Assembly (NCBI RefSeq): GCF_004000825.1
Contig: NZ_BILZ01000033.1
Location: forward strand, 1-63,736
Reading direction: 5' to 3'
DNA from: Paenibacillus kobensis NBRC 15729
GTDB taxonomy: Bacteria > Bacillota > Bacilli > Paenibacillales > Paenibacillaceae
Length of the DNA: 63,736 nucleotides
Within the stretch, counting starts at the first letter, position 1; each line of letters starts with the position of its first letter. A program made the translations under genes and the position numbers. This document shows positions 44,204-52,756 of the stretch, one piece after another. Below the pieces are notes generated by a model. That model was not told the origin of the DNA, made no database searches, and was given only the letters and a program-made list of their open reading frames with translations.

Positions 44204-44316
44204 TGAAGCAGCAAACCCTAATTAACGGGTATGCAGACGGCACCTTCAAGCCCAAGCAGTAAACGACCAAAGCGGAGGCTGCCGCACTGATCTACCGTAT
44301 ATACACGACTTTATAG
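44180..44316 (+). pseudogene. Out-of-frame remainder of the third SLH repeat
   Basis: Restoring one G after TGG at 44180-44182 gives WAQDGVALMKQQTLINGYADGTFKPKQ, the canonical end of an SLH repeat. This is followed by an in-frame TAA (44260-44262) and then TTKAEAAALIYRIYTTL to a natural stop at 44316. Two independent lesions, a frameshift and a nonsense codon, therefore separate this tail from the main protein. Confidence 0.85.
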
Positions 44317-44337
44317 AACAACAGTTATAGTTACGAT

Positions 44338-44369
44338 GAACAGGGCCGGCGTATGCTGGTCCTGTTTGA
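44338..44369 (+). terminator. Terminator of the SLH protein gene
   Basis: AACAGGGCCGGC pairs with GCTGGTCCTGTT with two mismatches and a 4-base loop, followed by TGATTT. Confidence 0.6.
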
Positions 44370-44510
44370 TTTGGTTCCGGTTGCTTGAATATAAATCCCT
44401 TTTAATGGAATGAATATCGACTTGAACAGGAAGAATGATATTCGTGGCCGGCATGTTATGTTAGGATATAGAGAATGACAACCATTCAACGATAAAGGAA
44501 GTGAACGCTC

Positions 44511-44867
44511 GTGATTCAGATCACGATGCCGTCTCCGGACGTAACCATTACGAAACAGGATAACCCGCAGATGAGCCATATTTATGGTTTTACCGATTTT
44601 CATTTGATTGCACGGGATAAGGGCGGTTTCTTCATGTTCTACAACGACCGGAACGAGCTGCTGTTCGTCGGTAAGGCTAGAAAGCTGCGGCCGCGGATTA
44701 AGAAGCATTTTGAGGACAACGTATCGGAAATGAAGAACCACCGCGAAGAAGTGGCGACAATCGAGATTTATATTAACGAGGATGCAGTAGAGCGCGACAT
44801 CTACGAAACCTATATCGTGAACAAGTATAGGGCGAAGTACAACGTGGACAAGGCGTTCTTCAAATAA
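44511..44867 (+). CDS. GIY-YIG-like (UvrC N-terminal type) protein
   Basis: A 118-residue protein resembling the UvrC-type GIY-YIG fold: GGFFMFYNDRNELLFVGKARKLRPRIKKHF stands for the GVYxMxxxxGxxxYVGKAxNLRxRxxxYF signature, and the catalytic-type Glu lies near ERDIYETYIVNKYRAKYN. The first GIY tyrosine is replaced (GFF), so nuclease activity is uncertain. The GTG start is preceded by GGAAGTG. It stands alone between terminators. Confidence 0.75.
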   Translation: MIQITMPSPDVTITKQDNPQMSHIYGFTDFHLIARDKGGFFMFYNDRNELLFVGKARKLRPRIKKHFEDNVSEMKNHREEVATIEIYINEDAVERDIYETYIVNKYRAKYNVDKAFFK

Positions 44868-44886
44868 CCCCACCTTCGAAACTTGA

Positions 44887-44927
44887 AAAGGCTGTTCCGC
44901 GCCGTATGGCGGCGGGACAGCCTTTTT
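44887..44927. terminator. Terminator between the GIY-YIG-like gene and fabI
   Basis: AAAGGCTGT and ACAGCCTTT arms with an inner CCGCGC/GCGGCGG stem, then TTTT; it can serve both convergent genes. Confidence 0.75.
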
Positions 44928-44955
44928 GTGCTTAGCGGACCAGATCCGAGGCAGC

Positions 44956-45735
44956 TTAGTACCCCAAAATGTGATAGCCGGAGTCGACGTGCAGCACTTC
45001 GCCGGTAATACCGCGAGATAGCGGACTCAGCAGGAACATCGTTGCATCGCCGACCTCATCTTGATCGACATTTTTGCGGAGCGGAGCTTTGTTCTGAATC
45101 GTAGAGAACAGGTCGGTGAAGCCGGACACGCCGCCTTTGGCCGACAGCGTGCGGATCGGTCCGGACGAGATCGCGTTGACCCGGATCCGGTGCGGCCCGA
45201 GATCGTCGGCCAGGTACCGGACGCTCGCTTCCAGCGCCGCCTTGGCGACCCCCATCACGTTGTAGTTGTTCACGACGCGCTCTGCGCCGAGATAGGACTG
45301 CGTAACAATGCTTCCGCCATCTGTCATCAGCGGTTTGCATGCTCTTGCTACGGACACGAGCGAATAGGCGCTAATATCGTGTGCGAGACGGAAGCCTTCG
45401 CGGGTTGTATCGACGTAATCGCCTTGCAGATCGTCTTTCTCGGCGAAAGCAACCGAGTGCGCCAGTCCGTGAATCACAGGCACATGGGACTTGATTTCCG
45501 CGAAAGCCGCTTCAATGCTCGCATCGTCGGCCACGTCGCATGATACGCACAACAGCGGCTTGATCTCGTTAGCAGCAAGCAGCTGCGTCAGCTTCTGATA
45601 GGAACGTTCTTTGCGGTAAGTGAAAATGAGGTTGGCGCCCGCCTTGTGCAGCGACTTCGCGATTCCCCAGGCAATGCTTCGTTCATTCGCGACGCCCATG
45701 ACGACCATGTTCTGTCCAGCTAATAATCCGGTCAT
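44956..45735 (-). CDS. fabI: Enoyl-[acyl-carrier-protein] reductase FabI
   Basis: NAD(P)H-dependent enoyl-ACP reductase of fatty-acid elongation, 259 residues. FabI features: NMVVMGVANERSIAWGIAKSL cofactor motif, GLAHSVAFA, the Tyr-x6-Lys active site in YNVMGVAKAALEASVRYLA, and SSGPIRTLSAKG. TGGAGGT lies upstream of ATG. A FapR-type palindrome overlaps the promoter, which links expression to malonyl-CoA level through FapR in related bacteria. It is the target of triclosan-type inhibitors. Confidence 0.96.
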   Translation of the reverse strand: MTGLLAGQNMVVMGVANERSIAWGIAKSLHKAGANLIFTYRKERSYQKLTQLLAANEIKPLLCVSCDVADDASIEAAFAEIKSHVPVIHGLAHSVAFAEKDDLQGDYVDTTREGFRLAHDISAYSLVSVARACKPLMTDGGSIVTQSYLGAERVVNNYNVMGVAKAALEASVRYLADDLGPHRIRVNAISSGPIRTLSAKGGVSGFTDLFSTIQNKAPLRKNVDQDEVGDATMFLLSPLSRGITGEVLHVDSGYHILGY

Positions 45736-45777
45736 AGCGTGTTGACCTCCAGTCGTTCAATTCAAGTTCATGGGGTA

Positions 45778-45810
45778 AGTATAGCACAAGATCTTAATAC
45801 CAGGTACTAA
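45778..45810 (-). promoter_or_regulatory. fabI promoter with FapR-type operator
   Basis: TTAATACCAGGTACTAA (45794-45810) is a 17-bp dyad closely matching the FapR operator as I recall it (TTAGTACC-type arms). A minus-strand TATACT -10 box lies at 45783-45778, so the operator covers the -35 region. Confidence 0.7.
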
Positions 45811-45981
45811 TTTAAAATCAGATCCTATGCGAGTCCGCCTTCTATGAGAGATAGGATGACAACTTGAAGCTGACGGTATACATACGTGAGAGACGCGAAA
45901 GGGGAGAATGAGAAATAAGCGTCCTGCAGGACGCTTATTATGGTTTTGGCGTAAGGAGGAGAGTAGGCGGAGATTCGGCAG

Positions 45982-46836
45982 TCAGTAATTGCCGTTGCCA
46001 ATGAATGTCCCTTTGTCGAAGTTCATGACATTCACGGTTTCGATGTTGCCATTCTTATCGGTGCTGTAATATTCGACCTTGTGCGTTGTTGCGGCATAGA
46101 TGTCGAAGGGACCGCTGTAAGTCGTCCAGTTGCCGCCATTAATCCGGTACCGGGTCGAATCGATCGAGCTGCCCGTTGCGGCTGATTGAAGGGATACGCG
46201 AAATCCTTCGATATAACGGTCGCCTTTCACTGTTGTGGCGTACAGAGGATCAAAATGGTATTGGGTTGTGACATTCGTGTCGGCTGAATGGCCGATGGCG
46301 AATGAATCGGTCTTCGGATTACCCTTCGAGTCGTACAGCATGTACTTGAACAAAATGGTATCGGCGTGAAGGGTGACGACTTCCGCAGCATCGTGTTGAT
46401 CTGTACTGACCTGATAGCCAGTAACGAGTAAATTGGTGAAGTGAACGATCATATACGGCTCGTTACGGTCGTTATTCGGACTAACGAAATAGAGATAGCC
46501 GTGCGGTATAACCTTGCCCTTCGCGGCGGCTGACAGCAGGGCAAGGGAAGCATTGTCCACTTGCTTCGTTATCGTGATGTCGGAGTAGTCGGGCTTGGAT
46601 GGACTATACCCGCCTTTGATAACGCTAGAACTGCTCACGGAGCTGAACGAGTAAGATAACACCTCGATGGCGCCTTTATATGGCTCGTCCGAATAACTTC
46701 CCGTTATTCCGGATAATTTCAGGAACGTTGCGGCTTCGCCGCTGGGAGCGGCATGGGAGGAAACGGGCTGAATAATTAGCAGCAGCAAGGCTGCAACCAA
46801 GGCTGCCAGCAGGTTCCGGTAACCAAATCTCGACAA
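45982..46836 (-). CDS. Secreted Hcp-like (tail-tube fold) protein with OmpL47-like C-terminus
   Basis: A 284-residue exported protein. After a signal peptide ending SSHA, residues about 35-170 follow the Hcp pattern: ATFLKLSGITGSYSDEPYKGAIEVLSYSFS, YSDITITKQVDNASLALL, YMIVHFTNLLVTGYQ. The C-terminal 60 residues (STRYRINGGNWTTYSGPFDIY...HKVEYYSTDKNGNIE) match an OmpL47-type beta domain. The TTG start at 46836 is preceded by AAGGAG and lies 16 bases after the small peptide gene, so this is the last gene of a three-gene operon. Hcp normally belongs to type VI secretion; here it is exported by Sec. Confidence 0.78.
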   Translation of the reverse strand: MSRFGYRNLLAALVAALLLLIIQPVSSHAAPSGEAATFLKLSGITGSYSDEPYKGAIEVLSYSFSSVSSSSVIKGGYSPSKPDYSDITITKQVDNASLALLSAAAKGKVIPHGYLYFVSPNNDRNEPYMIVHFTNLLVTGYQVSTDQHDAAEVVTLHADTILFKYMLYDSKGNPKTDSFAIGHSADTNVTTQYHFDPLYATTVKGDRYIEGFRVSLQSAATGSSIDSTRYRINGGNWTTYSGPFDIYAATTHKVEYYSTDKNGNIETVNVMNFDKGTFIGNGNY

Positions 46837-46852
46837 TCCGATCGACTCCTTC

Positions 46853-47023
46853 TCAGCTTTCTGCCAGCAGCAGCTGCCTCTTCCAGAACTCTCCCTCGGA
46901 AGCAAATTCCCAGAGCGGCTCGTCCGCTGCTGTAGCTCTAATCTCGAGCATGGCGAGGTGCGGCGCTGTCCATGTCTTCTTGCCAGCAGTCTTCAATCGG
47001 AGCTTCATTGCCCCATCTTTCAT
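46853..47023 (-). CDS. 56-residue peptide with lasso/RiPP-precursor-like leader
   Basis: A short peptide with a perfect ribosome site (AAAGGAGGA, six bases from ATG). Its middle, KKTWTAPHLAMLEIRATA, has the W-x-x-P-x-L-x-x-L-[DE]-[IV]-x-x-T pattern of paeninodin-type lasso-peptide leaders. The following ADEPLWEFASEGEFWKRQL would be the core, with acidic residues at core positions 2, 3 and 7. No lasso cyclase, leader peptidase or recognition protein is found in the window. It lies 13 bases after one Hcp-like gene and 16 before another, so it is co-expressed with them. RiPP identity is an inference from the leader pattern. Confidence 0.6.
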   Translation of the reverse strand: MKDGAMKLRLKTAGKKTWTAPHLAMLEIRATAADEPLWEFASEGEFWKRQLLLAES

Positions 47024-47036
47024 GAAGGCTCCTCCT

Positions 47037-47615
47037 TTATCCGGTAACCGTATTTTTGACGAGGTCGATTTCAATCGTCTGCGACGTTTCTTTTCCATCT
47101 GGTCCGATTAGCGTATAGATCAATGTCATTTTGGAAGCCGTCAAACTGACCGACTCTTGCATCCGTTCTCCATCTGCGGCGACGGATTGCTGCTGGGAAG
47201 TGACAAGGATACCACTCAGTTGAATCGTCAGATAAGGCTTGTCTTGGCCGTTCTTGAAGAAGTAGAGCGTACCGTTCTTGATAGACTTTCCTGTTGCGGC
47301 ATTCTTTAATAAATCAAGAGATGCGCTGTCCAAAAATTTCGTCAGCTGGATATCGGAATACGTCGCCTTGCCGCTGCTGCTGCCGCCGCCTTTCGTAATC
47401 TGCGCCGGGTTGGTGACACCGAATGAAAAGCTGTTAATTTCAATTGCATCCCGATATTGAGCGTCCTGTGATTCGCCTTTGATCCCATCGAGTTTCAATA
47501 GAATCGGAGGGTGACTTGCTCCAGAAGCTGCAGACGCGGCTAACGGCCATGCACAAAGAAGAGTGAAGAGGGAAACCATGACGAACATGAACTTCATCTT
47601 GCTGCGATTGAACAA
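47037..47615 (-). CDS. Secreted Hcp-like (tail-tube fold) protein
   Basis: A 192-residue exported protein with signal peptide ending ASA. The rest matches the Hcp family closely: ILLKLDGIKGESQDAQYRDAIEINSFSFGV, GKATYSDIQLTKFLDSASLDLL, GKSIKNGTLYFF, LTIQLSGILVTSQQ, MQESVSLTASKMTLIY. The TTG start follows AAGGAG. It is the first gene of the operon with the small peptide and the second Hcp-like protein. A Gram-positive cell has no type VI system, so a secreted ring- or tube-forming role is possible but undemonstrated. Confidence 0.82.
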   Translation of the reverse strand: MFNRSKMKFMFVMVSLFTLLCAWPLAASAASGASHPPILLKLDGIKGESQDAQYRDAIEINSFSFGVTNPAQITKGGGSSSGKATYSDIQLTKFLDSASLDLLKNAATGKSIKNGTLYFFKNGQDKPYLTIQLSGILVTSQQQSVAADGERMQESVSLTASKMTLIYTLIGPDGKETSQTIEIDLVKNTVTG

Positions 47616-47839
47616 GAAAATCAGCTCCTTGGATAATGGTTATGATACATTTCGTATCAAATCTATCATATTTAAGTTGGATCCGCTAGTAGTGCCGTAC
47701 GAAATATTGATCCAAAGGGCATGGCGTGCAATTGATGACTGCAGGTTTGCAAACGGTACGGCGTATCGCTATCATCGTTTATAATGGAGCGCTTGAGGCG
47801 GATTGAACAAAAGTATGCCATAGCATCGGAGGAGCGGAC

Positions 47840-48586
47840 ATGCTCATTACGAATAACTTGGACCGGTTCAGAGAGGCGATTCTTGCGCTTCCTCTTCATC
47901 GTCCGCTGACGAAGGAAGAGCTGCTGGTTGAACCGCTGTTGATGGAGCGCAGCGGGAAGGTGGAGATGTACTATGCCCCGCACAATGAATATGCGAATCC
48001 CGGCGCGAAGGTCGTGATCGTCGGTCTGACGCCCGGCTGGTCGCAGATGGAGATCGCGATTGGAGAAGCGCGCACATGTCTTGCGGAGGGACTGGGCGAT
48101 GAGGAGGTGTGCCGGCGGGCGAAGGAGGCGGCAAGGTTCGCTGGCCCGATGCGAAGCCATTTGACCGGCATGCTAGACGAGCTGGGGTTGAACCGCAAGC
48201 TGCAGCTGGCTTCATGCGGCGAGCTGTTCGACTCCGGGCAGACACTGCTTCATACGACGTCGGTGCTGAGGTATCCGGTGTTCGTCAATCAACGGAACTA
48301 TAACGGAACGCAGCCATCGCTGTTGGCTCATCCGCTCCTGAAGCGGGAGGCCCGCTTGACGGTGGAGGAACAGCTGGACTATATGAGAGAAGCGCTGATC
48401 ATACCGCTCGGCGTAAGCGTGGAGAATGTGCTGCGGCAGTTCGCGCAGGAGGAGAAGCTGGAAGAGGAGCGTTGTTTGTGGGGATTCCCGCATCCTTCCG
48501 GAGCGAACGGTCATCGGCACCGTCAATTCGCCGAACACTATGAGACGATGAAAGAACGGCTAAATGCTTACTTTATATCTCTATAA
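47840..48586 (+). CDS. Uracil-DNA glycosylase-like superfamily protein
   Basis: A 248-residue protein of the UDG-like fold. The motif-1-like segment KVVIVGLTPGWSQME and the C-terminal motif-2 HPSGANGHRH frame the domain, with the central helix region RSHLTGMLDELGL. The usual catalytic Asp/Asn of motif 1 is not in its normal place (GLTPGW), as in several UDG-like families of unknown activity. No partner is nearby and no membrane segments are seen. GGAGCGG precedes the ATG. Confidence 0.75.
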   Translation: MLITNNLDRFREAILALPLHRPLTKEELLVEPLLMERSGKVEMYYAPHNEYANPGAKVVIVGLTPGWSQMEIAIGEARTCLAEGLGDEEVCRRAKEAARFAGPMRSHLTGMLDELGLNRKLQLASCGELFDSGQTLLHTTSVLRYPVFVNQRNYNGTQPSLLAHPLLKREARLTVEEQLDYMREALIIPLGVSVENVLRQFAQEEKLEEERCLWGFPHPSGANGHRHRQFAEHYETMKERLNAYFISL

Positions 48587-48588
48587 TG

Positions 48589-48620
48589 AAAGGCCCAGGC
48601 AGCTTTGCTTGGGCTTTTTA
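48589..48620 (+). terminator. Terminator of the UDG-like gene
   Basis: AAAGGCCCAGGC pairs with GCTTGGGCTTT (two mismatches), followed by TTT. Confidence 0.7.
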
Positions 48621-48717
48621 TGTATCTACGTATCGCTCTGTCAGGGGGGATGGATCGAACCTCAACCGTATGGGCCGTACGTTATGTTCAGTTTATTTAA
48701 ATATTGATAATCCCATG

Positions 48718-48746
48718 TTCAAACCCGACTCTACTTCCTGTACAAT
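48718..48746 (+). promoter_or_regulatory. Promoter of the RCK/RyR operon
   Basis: TTCAAA, a 17-bp spacer and TACAAT form a sigma-A promoter 73 bases before the gene start. Confidence 0.55.
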
Positions 48747-48818
48747 AGAACTCGGGAATCAAATATATAGAAAAATATACCTAATTATTAATTAGGCGGG
48801 AAGGAGACTGGCACTCGA

Positions 48819-50696
48819 ATGTCTATATTTGAACAGCAGCAGCCGCGTCACCTGCATCATCTGTCCCGGTCGCGATTATTTATGATATGGCTGATAGCGA
48901 CCGCAATCTGTATTACATTCTCAGCTGTAATTGGGGCTATCGGCTATCTTCACGTAGAAGGCTTCACGGCGAAGCAGGCTTGGTACTCCGCATTCCGCCT
49001 GTTTTCCTTCGATTTTGATTTGCCGCCGGAAGACCATCACTATCCGATGCTTCTCGATATAGCGAGATGGACGGCTCCGATTACCTTGCTGCTATCAGTA
49101 CTATTCGCTATTTTTATTTCTCTTCAGCAGACGCTTCGTGTGTATAGTCTAGCGTGGAGCCGCAGCCACTATGTCGTATGCGGCCTCAATAAGTACTCGT
49201 ACGAGCTTGTCTCCGACCTGCTGGTGAAGAACAAGCGAGTCGTCGTCATTGAGCCGGATACGGATAACCCTTATCTGAGCAAGGTGCAGCAGATTGGGGC
49301 GATCGTACTGATTGGGGAGAGCACCGACCGCCGGGTGGCGAAGATCGCGCGCATTGGCCAGTGCAAGCATCTCGTCTTGTTCTCGCTTGATGACACAGCC
49401 AATATCGAGAGTCTCTTGAAACTATGCGAAATGTACGATGATGAGCCTGCTATGAGTATACATATCCATCTGTCGAACGGCCGTTATGCCGACTTCGTCG
49501 ATGAGTTGACCGCCGAGATCAAGCACAGGCTGAGACAGCGGGCGGAGTCCCGTACTGCTCAGAGCGCTGATGCGGCCGAAGCCGCCGATACCGCCGATGC
49601 CAAGCAAGAGAAGCATCTCGACATTCGTGCCTTCAATATCCACGCCAATACAGCAAAGCTGCTTTTTCAGAAGTATCCCCTGTATGAGTGCCGCGGCATG
49701 TTCCAACCCGAGAATGCCGATGACGTCCCTCACTTGATGATTATTGGATTCGGCGAGACGGGCGAGCACGTTCTTCTGCAGGCTGCGCAGGTTGCCCATT
49801 TCCCGCATTTGCGCAGGCTCAAGGTGACGATCATCGATACGGAGACCGATGACTCGGGCGACCATTTTAAACAAAGGTACCCGAATCTAGCGCAAGCCGT
49901 CGATTATCAGCTTCATCGTTATAATGCGAACGGCATTCATTTTCATCAATTTGTCGAACGGATGGCACCCCACTACATTGTCGTATGCGCCTCATCCGAC
50001 ACCCATAATCTGTCGATCGGCATGAGCCTCATGGCATACTGTCCGAATGCGCCGATCCACGTGAAGATGAGCGACGACGCTTACCTGGCATTGCGCATCG
50101 ATCAGCAGGCGGGCAAGTACGAGCGTCTTCGCCGCTTCGGCCGAATCAAGGAGGTCGCGGATGAAGCGGTCGTCATCAATGAGACGCTGGACGTGATGGC
50201 CAGAGCCGTGAACGAAACGTACAATAAGCTCACGAACAACAATTATAAGTGGGAAGATCTCGATATGTTCACGAAGTCTTCCAACCGGAGACAGGCGGAC
50301 CATATTGCAACGAAGCTGTACGCGCTCGGTCTGGAGGTCTCGGCGAATACGGATGAAGCAGCGCTGACTGAAGAGCAGTATACGGCAGCCGTACCTGAGG
50401 CCCTGCTGGAGCAGTTGGCCATCTCGGAGCACCTGCGTTGGAACGCCTTCCATTACGTTCACAGCTGGAAGGCCGGAGCTAAGAACCAGAAGAAGAATAA
50501 GAGCAGCAAGGAGCATCCCGCGCTGGTTGATTGGGACCGCTTGGATGAAGTGTCGGAGGTGCAATCGCAGCTTGCAGGCGACAAGATTAATTACAAAGAA
50601 TACGACCGGGACACCATCCGGAATATTCATAAGGTTCTGAAGCAGGCGGGCTGCAGCATCGTTCGCATGCAGGACACAGCATCATCGAGCAGCTAG
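48819..50696 (+). CDS. Two-TM, double RCK/TrkA-N protein with C-terminal RyR-like domain
   Basis: A 625-residue membrane protein. Two helices (about residues 20-43 and 86-107) flank a pore-loop-like segment (AWYSAFRLFSFDFD) that lacks the TVGYG potassium filter. Two Rossmann/RCK modules follow: SHYVVCGLNKYSYELVSDLL (from 117) with NPYLSKVQQIGAIVLIGES, and HLMIIGFGETGEHVLLQAAQ (from 305) with an acidic strand end IIDTETDD. An alanine-rich linker (247-262) separates them. The last ~90 residues (AISEHLRWNAFHYVHSWKAG, HPALVDWDRLDEVSE) form a RyR-type repeat. A stand-alone RyR protein follows by 23 bases. Nucleotide-gated sensing at the membrane is inferred. Confidence 0.8.
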   Translation: MSIFEQQQPRHLHHLSRSRLFMIWLIATAICITFSAVIGAIGYLHVEGFTAKQAWYSAFRLFSFDFDLPPEDHHYPMLLDIARWTAPITLLLSVLFAIFISLQQTLRVYSLAWSRSHYVVCGLNKYSYELVSDLLVKNKRVVVIEPDTDNPYLSKVQQIGAIVLIGESTDRRVAKIARIGQCKHLVLFSLDDTANIESLLKLCEMYDDEPAMSIHIHLSNGRYADFVDELTAEIKHRLRQRAESRTAQSADAAEAADTADAKQEKHLDIRAFNIHANTAKLLFQKYPLYECRGMFQPENADDVPHLMIIGFGETGEHVLLQAAQVAHFPHLRRLKVTIIDTETDDSGDHFKQRYPNLAQAVDYQLHRYNANGIHFHQFVERMAPHYIVVCASSDTHNLSIGMSLMAYCPNAPIHVKMSDDAYLALRIDQQAGKYERLRRFGRIKEVADEAVVINETLDVMARAVNETYNKLTNNNYKWEDLDMFTKSSNRRQADHIATKLYALGLEVSANTDEAALTEEQYTAAVPEALLEQLAISEHLRWNAFHYVHSWKAGAKNQKKNKSSKEHPALVDWDRLDEVSEVQSQLAGDKINYKEYDRDTIRNIHKVLKQAGCSIVRMQDTASSSS

Positions 50697-50719
50697 ACGT
50701 ATGAGAAGGAGAGCGTAAC

Positions 50720-51022
50720 GTGACCTATTCACCGAGGCCGATTCAGACGAAGGATATTCAGCTTGGAGAAGACTTGCAGCAGCTTGTCGAGCTGTTAGCC
50801 GAGAATGTGCATGAACAGTGGGCGGCGCGACGCCTTATGGAAGGCTGGACGTACGGGGACCAGCGCAATAACGAGCTTAAGCAGCACCCTGGCTTAGTCG
50901 CTTACGGCGAACTGAGTGAACAGGAGAAGGATTATGACCGAACGACGGCGGTGGAGACCCTTAAGGTCATTCTGCAGCTGGGCTACCGGATTACGGCTCC
51001 GGAGAAGGAGACCGGGCGATGA
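50720..51022 (+). CDS. Stand-alone RyR-domain protein
   Basis: A 100-residue protein consisting of one RyR domain (the repeat first described in ryanodine receptors): YSPRPIQTKDIQLGEDLQQLVELLAENVHEQWAARRLMEGWTYG, then KQHPGLVAYGELSEQEKDYDRTTAVETLKVILQLGY. AGGAG precedes the GTG/ATG region and the gene follows the RCK-RyR gene by 23 bases, so both are co-transcribed. Prokaryotic RyR domains are thought to bind nucleotide-derived ligands. I infer that it partners with the RyR tail of the membrane protein. Confidence 0.85.
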   Translation: MTYSPRPIQTKDIQLGEDLQQLVELLAENVHEQWAARRLMEGWTYGDQRNNELKQHPGLVAYGELSEQEKDYDRTTAVETLKVILQLGYRITAPEKETGR

Positions 51023-51129
51023 GCGGCAGGAAGCAGATCGGCTTTCTGTAAGACGGCGAAGGAAGACGGGGATATTTCTGGAAGAGACCGGTTAACTAAT
51101 TAGTCGGCCATCGTGTATATGGAACAAAA

Positions 51130-51163
51130 AACAGCGGCTCCGGGGTTCCCCGGAGCCGCTGTT
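51130..51163. terminator. Bidirectional terminator
   Basis: AACAGCGGCTCCGGGG and its exact complement with a 2-base loop, preceded by a run of A; it closes the chemoreceptor gene on the minus strand and may also stop the RyR operon. Confidence 0.88.
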
Positions 51164-51166
51164 CGA

Positions 51167-52636
51167 TTATTTCTCGGTCATACGTTGCAAGTCGTTGGTC
51201 AGCTTGTCGAGCTGCAAGAAGCTTTCGACAATGTCGAGAATCCGGCTGTCCTGCGTCGACATGCTGGCCGACATCTCCTGCGTGGCTGCCATGTTCTCTT
51301 CGGTAATGCCGGCGATCGTAACGATCTGATCCGTGATGCGCGAATATTGCTGTTGCAGCTGTTCTGCCGAGTGGTCGACCTGCTCGGAATGGCCGTCCAG
51401 CCGTCCCGAGTCTTCGGCCAGCGACCGCATTACTTGTACGACCTTCTGAGCGGCGGAGCTTCCGCTGACGACTGATTGCTGTCCTTGCATGATCTGCTCC
51501 GCTGCCAGCTCGGTCTTCGTCCGGATGCTCTCGAGAATATGCTCGATCTGCTCGGTCGATTGCTGCGACGTCTCCGCCAGCTTGCGGATCTCATGCGAGA
51601 CGACGCCGAAGCCTCGCCCGTGCTCGCCGGCGCGCGCCGCTTCGATCGCTGCATTCAAGGCAAGCAGATTCGTCTGCGTCGAAATGTGCTTGATCGTCGA
51701 TACGATATCGCCGATCAGCTTGTTCTGCTCGCCCAGCTCGTTCATCAGCCGGACCGATTCGTCGATGTTGTCGTTGATTTGCTTCATCTCCGTCTCGAGC
51801 GTTCCGGCCTCTTCTCTGCCGACTCGCGTCAACTGCGCGGAGCTTGCGGAGAGCGATCTCATCTCGGTCGAACGGTCTGCCAAGGATGTAACCGCTTGCT
51901 CGATCTGAACGATGGAGTCGCTGATGTCGGTAATGCTGGACGTTTGCGTCTCGATGCTGGATGTAATTTCGTTGAATGCCGTCGTGACTTCTTTGGAGAT
52001 CGCGCCCGTCGACGTAATATTTTGTTTCAGCTTCGAGCTGAATTCATTCAGCGACGTCAGCGACGTCGAGATTTGCGTTACCATCTCTATCGACTTGTTC
52101 TTCTCTTCGACCACTTGATCATGCTGGAGACTAACGTCCCTCTGCAGCCGTTCGCTGAACTTGGCCGATACGTACAGCGGCACGGCGACCATCGCGAGGA
52201 ATAGCCAGATCGTCATCGGACTGTTGTTCGTGAATACGTCCTGCTTAAGATCAGGATCAATCATCAGATAGGCTGTCAGAACGGTGCCCGCCAGCGTGGA
52301 ATACGCAATTGCACGCGAGCTGGAGTATAGCGTCATAATGGCAAGATTGACATACACAAGCAAATAAGTCGAAATAATAGGCCCGGTAAGGAGCAGCAGC
52401 AATGTCAACGCAGTAACGATAGTCGAGATGAGGTACATGATGTAGGTCGTCAGCCAACGCTTGTACGTGAGTACGGTTGCTAAGCCACAAGTTACCGTGC
52501 CGACGATAGCCAGCACGATGATGGAATCGGTGCCGGCTCCAGTTAGAAGGTCGACAACTACGCCAAGCACGAGCATGCCCCAAATAATATTAACGAGCAA
52601 TTTGTTCCGCTTGTGCAGTGTCTCGATGTAATTCAT
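51167..52636 (-). CDS. Methyl-accepting chemotaxis protein with N-terminal six-TM sensor
   Basis: A 489-residue chemoreceptor. Six closely spaced membrane helices (about residues 15-175) replace the usual periplasmic domain, with no HAMP domain, followed by a long coiled coil. The conserved signalling tip [45 protein letters not shown] binds CheA/CheW. ATG 52636 has AGGGGG upstream. The membrane sensor may detect a membrane-related cue. No chemotaxis operon is nearby. Confidence 0.93.
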   Translation of the reverse strand: MNYIETLHKRNKLLVNIIWGMLVLGVVVDLLTGAGTDSIIVLAIVGTVTCGLATVLTYKRWLTTYIMYLISTIVTALTLLLLLTGPIISTYLLVYVNLAIMTLYSSSRAIAYSTLAGTVLTAYLMIDPDLKQDVFTNNSPMTIWLFLAMVAVPLYVSAKFSERLQRDVSLQHDQVVEEKNKSIEMVTQISTSLTSLNEFSSKLKQNITSTGAISKEVTTAFNEITSSIETQTSSITDISDSIVQIEQAVTSLADRSTEMRSLSASSAQLTRVGREEAGTLETEMKQINDNIDESVRLMNELGEQNKLIGDIVSTIKHISTQTNLLALNAAIEAARAGEHGRGFGVVSHEIRKLAETSQQSTEQIEHILESIRTKTELAAEQIMQGQQSVVSGSSAAQKVVQVMRSLAEDSGRLDGHSEQVDHSAEQLQQQYSRITDQIVTIAGITEENMAATQEMSASMSTQDSRILDIVESFLQLDKLTNDLQRMTEK

Positions 52637-52756
52637 AACCAAAGCCCCCTGTTTTATTTGAATTTGTTGGAATTATAATAACACAAAGCGACAGAATTCT
52701 ACATAATTTTTGTAAAACTCCATCATATATCAATAATTCGGGTATACCATAATATG

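Noticed and set aside
45794-45810. HxlR-type site before fabI
   Set aside because: The 17-bp spacing and the fabI context fit FapR better than the 16- and 18-bp dyads elsewhere.
45982-47615. Type VI secretion locus
   Set aside because: Only Hcp-like proteins are present, with Sec signal peptides; no sheath, baseplate or ATPase genes.
48819-50696. Ordinary potassium channel
   Set aside because: Two helices and RCK modules are present, but there is no TVGYG-type filter.
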